Source of the DNA: Owenweeksia sp965229445
Lineage (GTDB): Bacteria > Bacteroidota > Bacteroidia > Flavobacteriales > Schleiferiaceae
NCBI GenBank assembly: GCA_965229445.1
Contig: OZ245876.1
Coordinates: 434,001-498,000 of the forward strand
Direction: 5' to 3'
DNA: 64,000 nt
Shown here: piece by piece, positions 9,301 to 16,462 of the stretch
Layout of the letters: every line of letters begins with the position of its first letter
Numbering within the stretch: the stretch's first letter is position 1
Made by a program: the position numbers and the translations under genes
The notes under the pieces: generated by a model
What the model was told of the DNA's origin: nothing
What the model saw: the letters and a program-made list of their open reading frames with translations, nothing else
Databases searched by the model: none

Positions 9301-10702
9301 AAATGCCAATGCAAGTTATACGCGCTCTGATGGAACCATTTTACCGGGATTCTTACCTACACCAGCACTTATGGGGCTGGATAACAAGAATGGCAACGCC
9401 CCTGGATTCGGATTTACCCTTGGTAGTCAGGCAGATATAAGGCAAAAAGCAGCTCAAAGTGGATGGCTGGTTACCACACCCTATCTAAATAATCAATATA
9501 CCGAGACCTTTAATGAAACCATGAATTTTAGGGTAACCATAGAACCTGTTAACAATTTGCGTCTAGTACTTACGGCCAATAAAACACAGTCTTCTACCCT
9601 TACCGAGTTTTTTAGGTTTGATGAGGATATGGAAAATTGGACCAGTCAAAACACTTTTGAATCCTTCAATTATAACATAAGTTATATTATGTGGGGTACT
9701 TCATTTGAGAATCTGAAAGCACCTACATATAACTCCACCGTTTATCAGAACTTCCTGGATTATCGATTGGATGTTTCAGAGCGATTGGCCAATGAATTTG
9801 ATAATAATCGGGCCGGTTCCTTTCCTGAATTAATAGACCAGTTTCCAGATTATTCACCTGATCTCATAGGCAATCCCGATTCAGCAAATTATGGGTATAG
9901 GTTGTTTAGTGTAACTTCACCTCAAGCTATGATTCCGGCATTTTTAGCTGCCTATTCCAATAAAGACATCAACAACTTTGATCTTAATCCAATCCGAAGC
10001 ATACCGCTACCCAACTGGCAACTTACCTATGACGGCTTAACCAAAATTGACTTTTTTAGGAAGCTCTTTCAAAATGCAGTACTCGAACATAGCTACCGCT
10101 CCACCTATTCGTTAAATAATGTGACCACCAATTTGTTGCGAGAACAAGCATTACAGGATGGTGATGAACCAAAGGATAATAATGGCGACTTGCTGCCTGA
10201 ATATCAAATAAATTCTGTGTCCCTTTCAGAACAGTATGCGCCACTTTTGGGGATCAATATGAAACTCAAGAATCAAACCACTCTGAGGATTCAGTATAAG
10301 AAAACCAGAAATATCGTGCTGAGTTTAACCAACAATCAGGTTACTGAAACCAAGGGAACAGAATGGGTAATTGGCACCGGATATATTATCAATGATGTGC
10401 GCTTAAAGTTTGTAAAACTTGGGCCTCGCCGTACTAGTCCGGTGAGCAACCTGGAGCTTAGAGGGGATGTGGGAATCCGGGACAATATCACCATTATCCG
10501 CCGAATTGTAGAGCAAGCGGATCAGGTTACTGCGGGGCAAAAGGTAATAACGGTCAAATTATCTGCAGACTATCGCATTAGTCAGAGGGTAAGTTCTAAG
10601 TTATATTACGATCTTAATTTATCCCGATATAAAACGTCCAATGCTTATCCGATAACAACCAATCAATTCGGGATAAGTGTAAGGTTGAATCTGGGACAAT
10701 AG
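3332..10702 (+). CDS. sprA: SprA, outer-membrane translocon of the type IX secretion system
   Basis: The product is 2456 residues, within the usual size for SprA (Sov in Porphyromonas). SprA is the giant single-chain beta-barrel through which sorted cargo crosses the outer membrane; in gliding species it is also needed for motility. A hydrophobic signal peptide (residues about 9-25) is followed by SprA-family repeats rich in aromatic and alternating-strand sequence, and the chain ends in a beta-strand (QFGISVRLNL). The ATG follows the ruvA TAA with no gap. A charged low-complexity insert at about residues 1946-1975 (Arg-rich, then Glu/Asp-rich) is probably an exposed loop. The other known T9SS genes (porK-N, porV, porU) are not here, as is common because they are dispersed. 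Confidence 0.96.
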   Translation: MKKVLRTFMSLTALFVLLATLTGMTGPRADVAERDLSYLLVPADTNDPDSADAGSSLPGLGMGNPSNYKEEVDYDPETGLYTVTHKVGNLVVKPPMLMTPEEYQAYVQSKQVDDYWNTKTKSEEAARAEGRDPGSSLIPQIQVNSELFSSIFGSNTIDIRPQGYAELRFGGRFQKIDNPLIPERNRSTFTFDFDQRIQMNVTGKVGEKLELRTNYDTEATFSFENQVKVEFTGDEDDIIKKLELGNVSLPLNSSLITGAQSLFGFKGQFQFGKLTLTGVISEQRSQSSSINVQGGATTTEFEIWADQYEANRHYFLSQYFRDNYENFLGQMPLVTSPVQITKVEVWVTNTRQTTEDTRNVVAFMDLGEGNQGAYRSLEENLPGPVIFNRFTPYQGYPDNRNNTLDPEVLQRDYPGARDIGQVNSALNAAGFEEAIEYAELSNARKLRASEFDFNSQLGYISLNTSLNQDEVLAVAFQFTAGGKTYQVGEFSTDGITPPQTLILKMLKSTILNVKAPMWDLMMKNIYSLSAFQVNREDFRLDILYQNDETGTPIPFIPEGDISDDLLVRVVELDRLNNNNDPLPDGFFDFVPGITIKPNNGRIIFPVLEPFGRTLAEKLKDPELIEKYAFTQLYDSTRFVAQNETQLNKYLLRGQFKSSSSSEISLNAFNIPQGSVTVSAGGVQLVENVDYTVDYNLGRVKIINDGILNSGTPVKVDFENNAAFNFNTKTFMGLNADYRVNDKLNLGGTIIRQSERPLTQKVNIGEEPIANMMWGLNGSYSDEAPYLTRFVDAIPLIDTKEKSTLQVNGEFAQLVPGSPRGIKIDGEATTYLDDFESSQTTISILNPNGWKLASVPAKQPDLFPEAEINSIESGYNRARLAWYSVDPLFTQQNDARTPDNIRQDQDLQSGQFVRSIPVNEVFPNVQIEPSQPRNLQVLDLAYYPKERGPYNYVVEDVPNVADGLEPDGELKNPETRWGGVMRNLTTTNFEEQNIEFIQFWVLNPFYDPDGSVDGPTRGGDFYINLGSISEDVLRDGQQAVENGIPGDGDLSKLDSTYWGYYPKVRPVVNAFDNDPATRNRQDVGYDLLDDAQEQSWQHPGLGFTYLERLVANGIDPTSQTYLDAQADPSADNFQYYRGPELDNADADILERYKRFNNPQGNSDPNQINGIAAFATNEPDIEDINRDQTMSKTETYYQYKISMRPQDLGPDNIGTNYITDVYRTTTATLPNGETLPVEWIQFKVPVFSPDGKVGPIGDFRSIRFMRMFMKNFPEDIVLRFAQLELVRGEWRRFTESLDAFGDDLNNDAGDNTLFEVNAVNIEQNASRQPIPYVLPPGIDRQVLFGTTAATQQNEQALSIRVCNLEDGAARAVFRNLDFDMRMYNRLKMFTHMEDASDADLINQGGHKDLTVFIRLGSDYNQNFYEYEIPLEKTEWGETDPEKIWPEANRLDFPLSLLKDVKLERDRAFGTSQSITERYSVKKGIATVSVVGAPNLGNVRTIMIGVRNPKKRFTGDGDDGQAKCAEIWVNELRLTDFDQRGGWAANARVAAQLADFANVSVSGRMSTVGFGSIDQKVNERQKEEIRAYDFQSSLELGKFFSKDAGLRIPMYFSNSEEWKSPQFDPLNPDIEFDDALANLETDAEREELSEISQDYLRRRSLNFTNVRKERVGARARKTPMPYDIENFSATYTFNETFRRNISIQQDIRRDYRGSLNYNYKINPKPIEPFKNAKWMNRKYWALIKDFNFTPYPRGFTAIGSLDRTTNTMQMRNTNQFLYPSIDFPELPITRNNSFNFNRQYSLLWDLSKSLKLDFNANMRTRIDELIDTNGFGEPPTYTEEEKKAEIWKNLGNFGRPTNYHQTLNVNWQVPIDKLPFMDFVNMQARYTGDYDWISNSTVALNRPVDDSLNFGNTVQNNRQIQLNSTLNFLGLYNKIPYFKKVNAGSNQARNNMRQRTMRRPDAEGEEKDGEEDDEDSFTDKVLAATVRVLLMVRNANASYTRSDGTILPGFLPTPALMGLDNKNGNAPGFGFTLGSQADIRQKAAQSGWLVTTPYLNNQYTETFNETMNFRVTIEPVNNLRLVLTANKTQSSTLTEFFRFDEDMENWTSQNTFESFNYNISYIMWGTSFENLKAPTYNSTVYQNFLDYRLDVSERLANEFDNNRAGSFPELIDQFPDYSPDLIGNPDSANYGYRLFSVTSPQAMIPAFLAAYSNKDINNFDLNPIRSIPLPNWQLTYDGLTKIDFFRKLFQNAVLEHSYRSTYSLNNVTTNLLREQALQDGDEPKDNNGDLLPEYQINSVSLSEQYAPLLGINMKLKNQTTLRIQYKKTRNIVLSLTNNQVTETKGTEWVIGTGYIINDVRLKFVKLGPRRTSPVSNLELRGDVGIRDNITIIRRIVEQADQVTAGQKVITVKLSADYRISQRVSSKLYYDLNLSRYKTSNAYPITTNQFGISVRLNLGQ

Positions 10703-10722
10703 AAAAATGTTCCAAATAAAAC

Positions 10723-10730
10723 TACATTTG
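10723..10730 (+). promoter_or_regulatory. -7 promoter element TACATTTG before gcvH
   Basis: An exact TAnnTTTG match ends 20 nt before the gcvH ATG, suggesting gcvH can be expressed independently of the 7.4-kb sprA message. No well-placed -33 TTG was found. Confidence 0.5.
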
Positions 10731-10750
10731 CTCAAAATCTTAAGCTTAGC

Positions 10751-11125
10751 ATGAATTTTCCGGAAGAACTGAAGTATACCAAAGACCATGAATGGGTGCG
10801 TGTTGATGGAGACACGGCCACTGTAGGAGTAACAGATTTTGCTCAATCCGAATTGGGTGATATTGTTTTTGTTGAGATAGAAACCGAAGGCGAAACCCTG
10901 GACGTAGAGGAAGTATTTGGATCGGTAGAAGCGGTAAAAACCGTTTCAGATCTCTTTATGCCCGTGTCGGGAGAGGTCTTAGAGGTCAATGAGGCCTTGG
11001 AAGCCAATCCTGAAGTGGTGAATGATGATCCTTATGGTGAAGGTTGGATGATAAAAATCAAAATGAGCGACCCAAGCCAGGTTGATGACCTATTGGACAG
11101 CGATGCTTACCAGCAAGAAGTCTAG
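10751..11125 (+). CDS. gcvH: Glycine cleavage system H protein
   Basis: The product is 124 residues, a typical length. GcvH carries the lipoyl arm that shuttles the aminomethyl group from GcvP to GcvT and is reoxidised by lipoamide dehydrogenase. The lipoyl domain is complete: TKDHEWVRVDGDTATVGVTDFA at the N-terminus is split here by family convention, and the lipoylation lysine is K63 in the segment GSVEAVKTVSDLFMP. It ends in EEV. The gene overlaps the downstream VanZ-like gene by 23 nt. gcvP and gcvT are absent from the window. In Bacteroidota GcvH can also supply lipoyl groups to other complexes, so the role need not be limited to glycine catabolism. Confidence 0.97.
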   Translation: MNFPEELKYTKDHEWVRVDGDTATVGVTDFAQSELGDIVFVEIETEGETLDVEEVFGSVEAVKTVSDLFMPVSGEVLEVNEALEANPEVVNDDPYGEGWMIKIKMSDPSQVDDLLDSDAYQQEV

Positions 11126-11516
11126 TTCCTCCTCAGAATTTTTTAAAAGAATAATTTCTTTTGCCCCGGCCGTGGTCTGGGTTTTTTTTGTGTTATACTT
11201 CAGCCTTATGCCGGGTGATGATGTGCCAAACCTTTTGGCCATGATGAACGATAAACTCGTGCACGGGCTGATTTACTTTTGTTTGTCCTTTCTAATATAT
11301 TTCGGATTCATCCGTTATAATTTCAGCATTGTGGTTTCCACAGGTACGCTGTGGGCCATACTTATTGCTTGCACCATTGTGGGTGTATTGGTGGAAATTA
11401 TACAGCATTACTGGGTGATAAACCGAAATGGTGATTGGCAGGATTTTGTTGCCAACACCCTGGGATCGCTGCTGAGCGTGCTCTTAATTCGCTTGATTCA
11501 GGGATTGAGAGCCTGA
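11103..11516 (+). CDS. VanZ-like family membrane protein
   Basis: The product is 137 residues from the ATG at 11103 (MLTSKKSSSSSEFF); a more upstream ATG at 11082 would overlap gcvH further and adds non-membrane sequence. Four membrane helices are predicted by hydrophobicity at about residues 17-35, 50-66, 72-95 and 115-133. The family signature is present: DKLVHGLIYF at the second helix, then an R-N-G-D-W-Q-D-F-V-A-N-T-L-G motif before the last helix. VanZ proteins are linked to teicoplanin resistance in enterococci, but the role in Bacteroidota is unknown. A VanZ-like gene directly after gcvH is a recurrent flavobacterial arrangement. The family call is good; no function is assigned. Confidence 0.85.
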   Translation: MLTSKKSSSSSEFFKRIISFAPAVVWVFFVLYFSLMPGDDVPNLLAMMNDKLVHGLIYFCLSFLIYFGFIRYNFSIVVSTGTLWAILIACTIVGVLVEIIQHYWVINRNGDWQDFVANTLGSLLSVLLIRLIQGLRA

Positions 11517-11560
11517 TTTGCTCCTGGCGGAGCTTCCTTCTCAATTCAAGAATAACTTTT

Positions 11561-12268
11561 ATGCTATCAGAAAATCAAAGAGAAAAGCAAGGTCCTTTAT
11601 TCTTCCTGATCGGACTAAGCATTTCAATCCTGTCCGTAATAATCCTTTTTCAAATTTCTACTCCGGTAACAGAGCATCAAGATAGATTACCTACCGAACA
11701 CATGGCTGATCTAAGCCTGGAGATGCCCATTACGGTGATGGTTCCGAAAAAAGAATCAGCACCCAAAATCCTACATAATCTGGATCCTGATCCCAACTTG
11801 GAACCCAAAGTAAAATTAGAGATACCCCTAAAATTGTTTGGGGACGGTTCGGAAGAAGGAACGGAAGATCCGGTGGAAATTGGTCAGGAAACAGGTTTGG
11901 AAGACATAGAGCCCGTTGACATTGTCTTGCTGGAACATATTGCTGTACCATCTGGATGTGAATCATTAAGCACGCGAGAGGAAAAGGTGAAATGTATGAA
12001 TAGGTGGATTACAGAATATGTCAGAAGTAATTTAAAGTATCCTGAAATGGCGCGAAGAATGGCCCTAAGTGATAAGGTATATCTAAGCTTTGTAGTGAGT
12101 CCTTCTGGTGAAATAACCGAGGTTGAGGTGAAGAGAGGAGAATATCAAGTGCTGAATACTGAAGCCATACGCGTCCTTGAAAATATGCCCAACTGGATAC
12201 CCGCTCAGCAATTCACGCACAAGGTGCCCATGCGTATGGTCATACCCTTTCAATTCAGCGCTAGATAA
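11561..12268 (+). CDS. TonB family protein, divergent paralogue 1
   Basis: The product is 235 residues. The start is the ATG at 11561, just before a membrane anchor (GPLFFLIGLSISILSVIILF, residues 11-30). Residues about 35-130 are a charged periplasmic linker without a proline run. The C-terminal 90 residues match the TonB domain (NLKYPEMARRMALSDKVYLS, then IPAQQFTHKVPMRMVIPFQF). A Cys pair precedes the domain (SGCESLSTREEKVKC), in register with the two other TonB paralogues here. TonB transmits ExbBD energy to outer-membrane receptors. The short, non-proline linker makes the span to the outer membrane questionable, so this may be a specialised member. Confidence 0.82.
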   Translation: MLSENQREKQGPLFFLIGLSISILSVIILFQISTPVTEHQDRLPTEHMADLSLEMPITVMVPKKESAPKILHNLDPDPNLEPKVKLEIPLKLFGDGSEEGTEDPVEIGQETGLEDIEPVDIVLLEHIAVPSGCESLSTREEKVKCMNRWITEYVRSNLKYPEMARRMALSDKVYLSFVVSPSGEITEVEVKRGEYQVLNTEAIRVLENMPNWIPAQQFTHKVPMRMVIPFQFSAR

Positions 12269-12295
12269 AATATTAGGTACAATGCTTGCAATACA

Positions 12296-12327
12296 TTGCT
12301 CGCACGGAATGAATTTATTTATCTTTA
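12296..12327 (+). promoter_or_regulatory. Putative promoter of the second tonB gene
   Basis: TTG at 12296-12298, 21 nt, then TATCTTTA at 12320-12327 (one mismatch to TAnnTTTG). The ATG follows at 12349. Confidence 0.4.
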
Positions 12328-12348
12328 CATCCTATAAATTTTTGGCAA

Positions 12349-13056
12349 ATGGTATCCAAAAAGCATCCGAAAGCTGATTTAGAGCGATTGCGGGGAATAT
12401 TTTTTCAGGCAGGTCTCATTGTTGCCCTCATTATTTCTATTGTAGCCATACAATGGAGAAGTGGCGGTGAAGGAGGAGCAGACCTGGGAGAGCTTGAAGT
12501 TGAAATCGATGATGAAATAATTCCGATAACACAAAGGCAGAATACACCCCCCCCTCCCCCTCCTCCACCACCCCCCGAAATTATTGAGGTGGTAGAAGAC
12601 GATGTGGAGCTAGAGGAGGAGTTGACCATTCAATCAACCGAGACTGACCAGGAAGAAGAAGTTGAGGTAATTGAGATGGAAGAGGAAGTATCAGATGAGG
12701 TACTCAGCTTCGCGGTGGTTGAGTCAGTTCCAGTTTTTCCCGGTTGCGAAAACGCCAAAACCAACGACGAAAAGAAAGCCTGCTTTCAACAACAAATTTT
12801 AAAGTTCGTCGGTAAGGAGTTTAAGTTTCCAGAAATGGCTCGTCAAATGGGGATACAAGGACGGGTTTACATCAACTTTGTAATTGAACGCAACGGATCT
12901 ATTTCCAATGTAGAGGTAGTTCGTGGCGTAGATCCCCTGTTGGACGATGAAGCGGTAAGAGTGGTGAAGACCTTGCCTAAAATGACGCCAGCCAAACAAC
13001 GGGGAAAACCTGTTAGGATGAGCTTTACGCTTCCTATCAACGCAAAGCTGCAATAG
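12349..13056 (+). CDS. tonB: TonB family energy transducer, paralogue 2
   Basis: The product is 235 residues with the classical layout. There is a cytoplasmic basic N-terminus, an anchor helix at about residues 19-36 (FFQAGLIVALIISIVAIQW), a run of ten prolines at about 66-75, and a Glu/Asp-rich spacer to about 120. The C-terminal TonB domain follows (FKFPEMARQMGIQGRVYINF, VERNGS-type strand, and GKPVRMSFTLPINAKLQ at the end). It shows an upstream Cys pair (FPGCENAKTNDEKKACF). The C-terminal half is strikingly similar to the TonB at 45742-46458, including RGVDPLLD and the terminal RGKPVRMSF. The proline run is encoded partly by a C8 homopolymer at 12547-12554. Terminator 24 nt downstream. Confidence 0.93.
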   Translation: MVSKKHPKADLERLRGIFFQAGLIVALIISIVAIQWRSGGEGGADLGELEVEIDDEIIPITQRQNTPPPPPPPPPPEIIEVVEDDVELEEELTIQSTETDQEEEVEVIEMEEEVSDEVLSFAVVESVPVFPGCENAKTNDEKKACFQQQILKFVGKEFKFPEMARQMGIQGRVYINFVIERNGSISNVEVVRGVDPLLDDEAVRVVKTLPKMTPAKQRGKPVRMSFTLPINAKLQ

Positions 13057-13079
13057 AATTTCTCATATATAACTTTATA

Positions 13080-13109
13080 CCCCTGCTCTTGAAGCGGGGG
13101 TTGTTTTTT
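13080..13109 (+). terminator. Rho-independent terminator after the tonB pair
   Basis: A 7-bp GC-rich stem (CCCCTGC / GCGGGGG, one G-U pair) with a 7-nt loop is followed by TTGTTTTTT. It lies 24-53 nt after the stop codon and closes the sprA-region gene run. Confidence 0.88.
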
Positions 13110-13123
13110 GGAATAGACCAATC

Positions 13124-13942
13124 ATGGATAGAATTGAATTAAAAGTGTTGCTAGTAGATGCCATCGAGGCATCATTAATAGCGGGTAAGGAAATCCTGGA
13201 AATCTACGAAAGCACCTTTGAGGTAGAGTACAAGGATGACCGCTCACCATTGACTATCGCGGATAAAAAGTCGCACAATGTGATCGTAAAGGCGCTTCAC
13301 GAAACGGGCATTCCCATATTAAGTGAAGAGGGTAAGGACATTTCCTTTGACGAACGTTCTGCATGGTCTACCCTGTGGATAGTGGATCCCTTAGACGGCA
13401 CCAAGGAGTTTATCAAACAGAATGGTGAATTCACGGTAAATATTGGACTGGTTGAGAATGGAGCTCCTATACTGGGGGTAATCTATGTGCCGGTGGAAGA
13501 AACCCTATACTTTGCGGCACAGGGTTTTGGAGCCTATCGTCTGGATATGGCGGCCCATTTTACCGGCGCTGACAATATTGAGGACTATATCAATAAATCT
13601 GTGAGATTGCCCGAAAGTCAAGATCGTCCATTCACCATGGTAGGAAGCCGCTCTCATATGAGCGCTGAAACGGCAGACTATTTTCAAGGTATTCGTGAAG
13701 AATATCCAGAAGCCGAAGTGATATCCAAGGGTAGTAGCCTGAAGATATGTATGGTGGCTGAAGGAAGCGCTGATGTTTATCCCAGATTTGCTCCCACCAT
13801 GGAGTGGGATACCTGTGCCGGACATGCCATCGCCGTGGAAGCGGGTTTTGTAATGGTAAGGCCGGATGTTGAAACACCACTCCTATATAACAAGGAAAAT
13901 TTACTTAATCCATGGTTTATCGTTAAACCCGCAGAGGATTAA
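13124..13942 (+). CDS. cysQ: 3'(2'),5'-bisphosphate nucleotidase CysQ
   Basis: The product is 272 residues of the inositol monophosphatase superfamily. CysQ hydrolyses 3'-phosphoadenosine 5'-phosphate to AMP, clearing a toxic by-product of sulfate assimilation and phosphopantetheine transfer. Metal-binding motifs are intact: LSEEG at 67-70 (Glu), WIVDPLDGTKEF at 85-96 with both Asp residues, and MEWDTCAGHA at 226-235. The start ATG is the first in frame after the terminator and gives the family N-terminus. It appears to be a single-gene unit: the next gene has its own promoter. Other phosphatases of this superfamily share these motifs, but FIKQNGEFTVNIGL is characteristic of CysQ. Confidence 0.94.
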   Translation: MDRIELKVLLVDAIEASLIAGKEILEIYESTFEVEYKDDRSPLTIADKKSHNVIVKALHETGIPILSEEGKDISFDERSAWSTLWIVDPLDGTKEFIKQNGEFTVNIGLVENGAPILGVIYVPVEETLYFAAQGFGAYRLDMAAHFTGADNIEDYINKSVRLPESQDRPFTMVGSRSHMSAETADYFQGIREEYPEAEVISKGSSLKICMVAEGSADVYPRFAPTMEWDTCAGHAIAVEAGFVMVRPDVETPLLYNKENLLNPWFIVKPAED

Positions 13943-13959
13943 GTTAGAATGATTCTAGG

Positions 13960-13989
13960 TTGTAGCTTAGGATTTGGGGATTAAATTTG
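13960..13989 (+). promoter_or_regulatory. Promoter of the ctaB/cox assembly operon
   Basis: TTG at 13960-13962, a 19-nt spacer, then TAAATTTG at 13982-13989: an ideal Bacteroidota promoter. The TTG start codon of ctaB lies 20 nt downstream. Confidence 0.75.
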
Positions 13990-14008
13990 CAGCCCGATAG
14001 GAACACCA

Positions 14009-14911
14009 TTGGAAAGGACCCAAGAACTCAATACCAAGTCTGTTACGATTGCCTCCAAGGCGCGCGCTGTTTTGGAATTAACCAAGGCTCGCCTCAACCT
14101 CAGTGTGGTTTATTCCGCTATTGCAGGATATTTATTGGGCGTTGAAAGCTTTTCATTTCTGGAATTGTTTTATGTGGGGATTGGTGGCTACCTGGTAGTT
14201 GGCGGGGCCAATGGATTTAATCAAATCATTGAAAAGGACAGAGACGCACTCATGCGTCGAACCATGACCAGACCTTTGCCAACAGGCCGTCTTTCTACTT
14301 TAGAGGCCATGATAGCCTGCACGTTAATGACTTTTGTTGGCTTGTGGATGCTCTATCTTATTAACCCGCTCACTTTGGTTTTTGGGGCATTTGCATTTTT
14401 TGTTTACGTCCTGGTGTATACTCCACTCAAAGCGGTTGGTCCGGTGGCAGTTTTTGTAGGTGCCTTTCCCGGAGCTATTCCCGCTCTTTTGGGGTGGGTA
14501 GCCGCAACTGGTACTTTTGGGGTAGAACCGGGAACCTTATTCGCTGTTCAATTTTTGTGGCAATTCACTCATTTTTGGGCTATAGGTTGGGTGGCAGATA
14601 AGGATTATGCTAAAGCAGGATACCGATTATTACCAAGCGGCAAACCCGATACGAAAACCGCCTTTCAGATTGTGCTTTACACCATTTTTCTCATTCCGGT
14701 GTCCGTATTGCCCTTTTTTGGGATTACCGGCAATTTAACTTTATCGATCCTTGGCTTTAGCCTGATTTTGTTATTGGGTATTTGGTTATTGTATCAAGCT
14801 TTGGTGTTATACCGAACACACGAGGTAAAAGATGCCAGAAAGCTTATGATATACAGCGTGATATATCTTCCCCTGGTGCAATTAATCTATGTAATAGACA
14901 AATTCATTTAG
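14009..14911 (+). CDS. ctaB: Protoheme IX farnesyltransferase (heme O synthase)
   Basis: The product is 300 residues, a multi-pass UbiA-superfamily membrane enzyme that farnesylates heme B to heme O for heme-copper oxidases. The first Asp-rich prenyl-diphosphate motif is visible as NGFNQIIEKDRDALMRRT at 68-85, followed by the TRPLPTGR signature. The second conserved loop contains YTPLKAVGPVAVFVGAFPGA. About nine hydrophobic helices are present. The start is TTG, chosen because the promoter lies immediately upstream and the N-terminal residues before the first helix match family length; no ATG is suitably placed. It leads the cytochrome oxidase assembly cluster, with 3 nt to the next gene. Confidence 0.95.
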   Translation: MERTQELNTKSVTIASKARAVLELTKARLNLSVVYSAIAGYLLGVESFSFLELFYVGIGGYLVVGGANGFNQIIEKDRDALMRRTMTRPLPTGRLSTLEAMIACTLMTFVGLWMLYLINPLTLVFGAFAFFVYVLVYTPLKAVGPVAVFVGAFPGAIPALLGWVAATGTFGVEPGTLFAVQFLWQFTHFWAIGWVADKDYAKAGYRLLPSGKPDTKTAFQIVLYTIFLIPVSVLPFFGITGNLTLSILGFSLILLLGIWLLYQALVLYRTHEVKDARKLMIYSVIYLPLVQLIYVIDKFI

Positions 14912-14914
14912 GCT

Positions 14915-15496
14915 TTGGCAGAACTGCTACCAGAACAACGAAGAAAAGTTCGCAAACCCCTTTTATGGATTGGGTTGGCTAGTATTGTTATGGCCTTCGC
15001 CGGATTAACTAGTGGTTACGTGGTTAGCAGATCGGCCTTAATGGCCGAAAATCGATGGTTAGAGTTTCCTCTGCCCAATGAATTCTACTATGCAACGGTG
15101 GTAATCCTGATTTCAAGTATTAGTTTGATTTGGGCGAAGCGTGCGGTAAAGGCCGGTCGCCAGTCGCAATTGCTCACTGCACTTTGGATAACTTTGTTGC
15201 TGGGAGTAAGCTTTGCGGTGCTTCAGTATCAGGGTTGGATGTCGCTGATTGATCAAGGGTATTTTTTTACGGGTGAGAACAGCAATACAGCCATTTCATG
15301 GGTGTATGTCATTACCTTGCTTCACTGGCTTCACGTAATTTCGGGTATCATTGTATTACTGGTTACCCTAATCAGGGCTCAGATAGGTAAGTATTCGGCA
15401 GAATCTCACCTCGGACTGTCGCTAACATCTATATTCTGGCATTTCCTTGACGGGCTTTGGATATATTTGTTTGGCTTTTTGGTATTTATTAGATAA
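14915..15496 (+). CDS. Cytochrome c oxidase subunit III-like protein (short form)
   Basis: The product is 193 residues with five hydrophobic helices, starting at a TTG 3 nt after the ctaB stop. Family hallmarks of heme-copper oxidase subunit III are seen: FYYATVVILISSISL in the second helix, LHWLHVISGIIVLL with two His residues, and a terminal WHFLDGLWIYLFGFLVF, which corresponds to the conserved W-H-F-x-D-x-x-W motif. It lacks the N-terminal two helices of seven-helix subunit III, as in caa3/ba3-type oxidases. A longer subunit III-type protein is encoded next, and such tandem copies are usual in Bacteroidota. Subunits I and II are not in this window. Confidence 0.9.
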   Translation: MAELLPEQRRKVRKPLLWIGLASIVMAFAGLTSGYVVSRSALMAENRWLEFPLPNEFYYATVVILISSISLIWAKRAVKAGRQSQLLTALWITLLLGVSFAVLQYQGWMSLIDQGYFFTGENSNTAISWVYVITLLHWLHVISGIIVLLVTLIRAQIGKYSAESHLGLSLTSIFWHFLDGLWIYLFGFLVFIR

Positions 15497-15512
15497 TCAT
15501 ACTAAACTTGCA

Positions 15513-15520
15513 AAAAATAT
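15513..15520 (+). promoter_or_regulatory. Weak -7-like element TAAACTTG before the long subunit III gene
   Basis: One mismatch to TAnnTTTG, ending 6 nt before the ATG at 15527. It may allow internal initiation in the cox cluster. No -33 partner was found. Confidence 0.25.
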
Positions 15521-15526
15521 ACAGCA

Positions 15527-16444
15527 ATGGCTAACGGCGCTACTATAGATCAGAATTCAGCTCCCATTTGGGGTGGCGGTCGCCAACCTTTTGGTGCCAG
15601 CTACGGTAAGCTGATGATGTGGTTTTTCTTATTATCAGATGCACTTACCTTCTCGGGCTTCTTGACCGCAATGGGCTTGTATCGTTACAAGTTTGAGGAA
15701 ACCTGGCCGGTTGCTGAAGATGTATTTACCCACTTTCCCTTTATACATGGGGAACAACCGCTGCTCTATGTGGCATTGATGACCTTTATCCTTATCATGA
15801 GTTCTGTAACTATGGTGCTAGCCGTAAAAGCCGGTACCGATATGAATAAGAACAAGGTTATTCTTTGGATGGGTCTTACCATTATTGGTGGTTTGATATT
15901 CCTTGGTTCACAAGCATGGGAATGGTCGCACTTTATTTCTGGTGATAAAGGCGCAGTTCAGCTGGAAGATGGAACAGTAGTACACGTGGTTAATCAGGAA
16001 GGAGAAATAATGTCTCTTCATGAGTTGATCCTGAATGAGCCGAAAGAACATGGCAGCCACGCTCACTTCAGCACGGAGGCCATGAGAATAGCCTTCTCCA
16101 AGAACAATGATGTTACTTTAAAGTATCCAGGAAAAAAAGGCCCAACTATCGATAGGGCAAGAGCAAAATCAATGATCGGTTCGGCAGATGTAATTCAAGG
16201 TGCCAACCTGGTTGAGAATGAGTACGGAAATGTATTGTTCGGCGACTTTTTCTTTTTTATCACCGGTTTTCACGGCTTCCACGTATTTTCAGGGGTGATT
16301 TTCAACCTGATCATCTTTATCAACGCCATCATGGGAACCTATGAAAAGCGTGGGCATTATGAAATGGTGGAGAAAGTAGGTTTGTATTGGCACTTTGTAG
16401 ACCTGGTTTGGGTATTCGTGTTTACTTTCTTCTACCTGGTATAA
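15527..16444 (+). CDS. ctaE: Cytochrome c oxidase subunit III (long form with insert)
   Basis: The product is 305 residues. The N-terminus has MANGATIDQNSAPIWGGGRQ, then a first helix MMWFFLLSDALTFSGFL typical of subunit III. The end, YWHFVDLVWVFVFTFFYLV, is the conserved final helix with the W-H-F-x-D motif. Between the third and fourth helices (about residues 145-230) there is a hydrophilic insert rich in His, Lys and Glu; long inserts of this kind are seen in Bacteroidota homologues. The FHGFHVFSGVIFNL helix carries conserved His residues. It stabilises subunit I and oxygen access in the terminal oxidase. An 18-nt gap separates it from the subunit IV gene. Confidence 0.93.
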   Translation: MANGATIDQNSAPIWGGGRQPFGASYGKLMMWFFLLSDALTFSGFLTAMGLYRYKFEETWPVAEDVFTHFPFIHGEQPLLYVALMTFILIMSSVTMVLAVKAGTDMNKNKVILWMGLTIIGGLIFLGSQAWEWSHFISGDKGAVQLEDGTVVHVVNQEGEIMSLHELILNEPKEHGSHAHFSTEAMRIAFSKNNDVTLKYPGKKGPTIDRARAKSMIGSADVIQGANLVENEYGNVLFGDFFFFITGFHGFHVFSGVIFNLIIFINAIMGTYEKRGHYEMVEKVGLYWHFVDLVWVFVFTFFYLV

Positions 16445-16462
16445 TTTTAAAATAGGCACAAT

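Noticed and set aside
12405..12629. A poly-Gly minus-strand open frame over the tonB proline run
   Set aside because: The Gly run is simply the complement of the proline codons of tonB.
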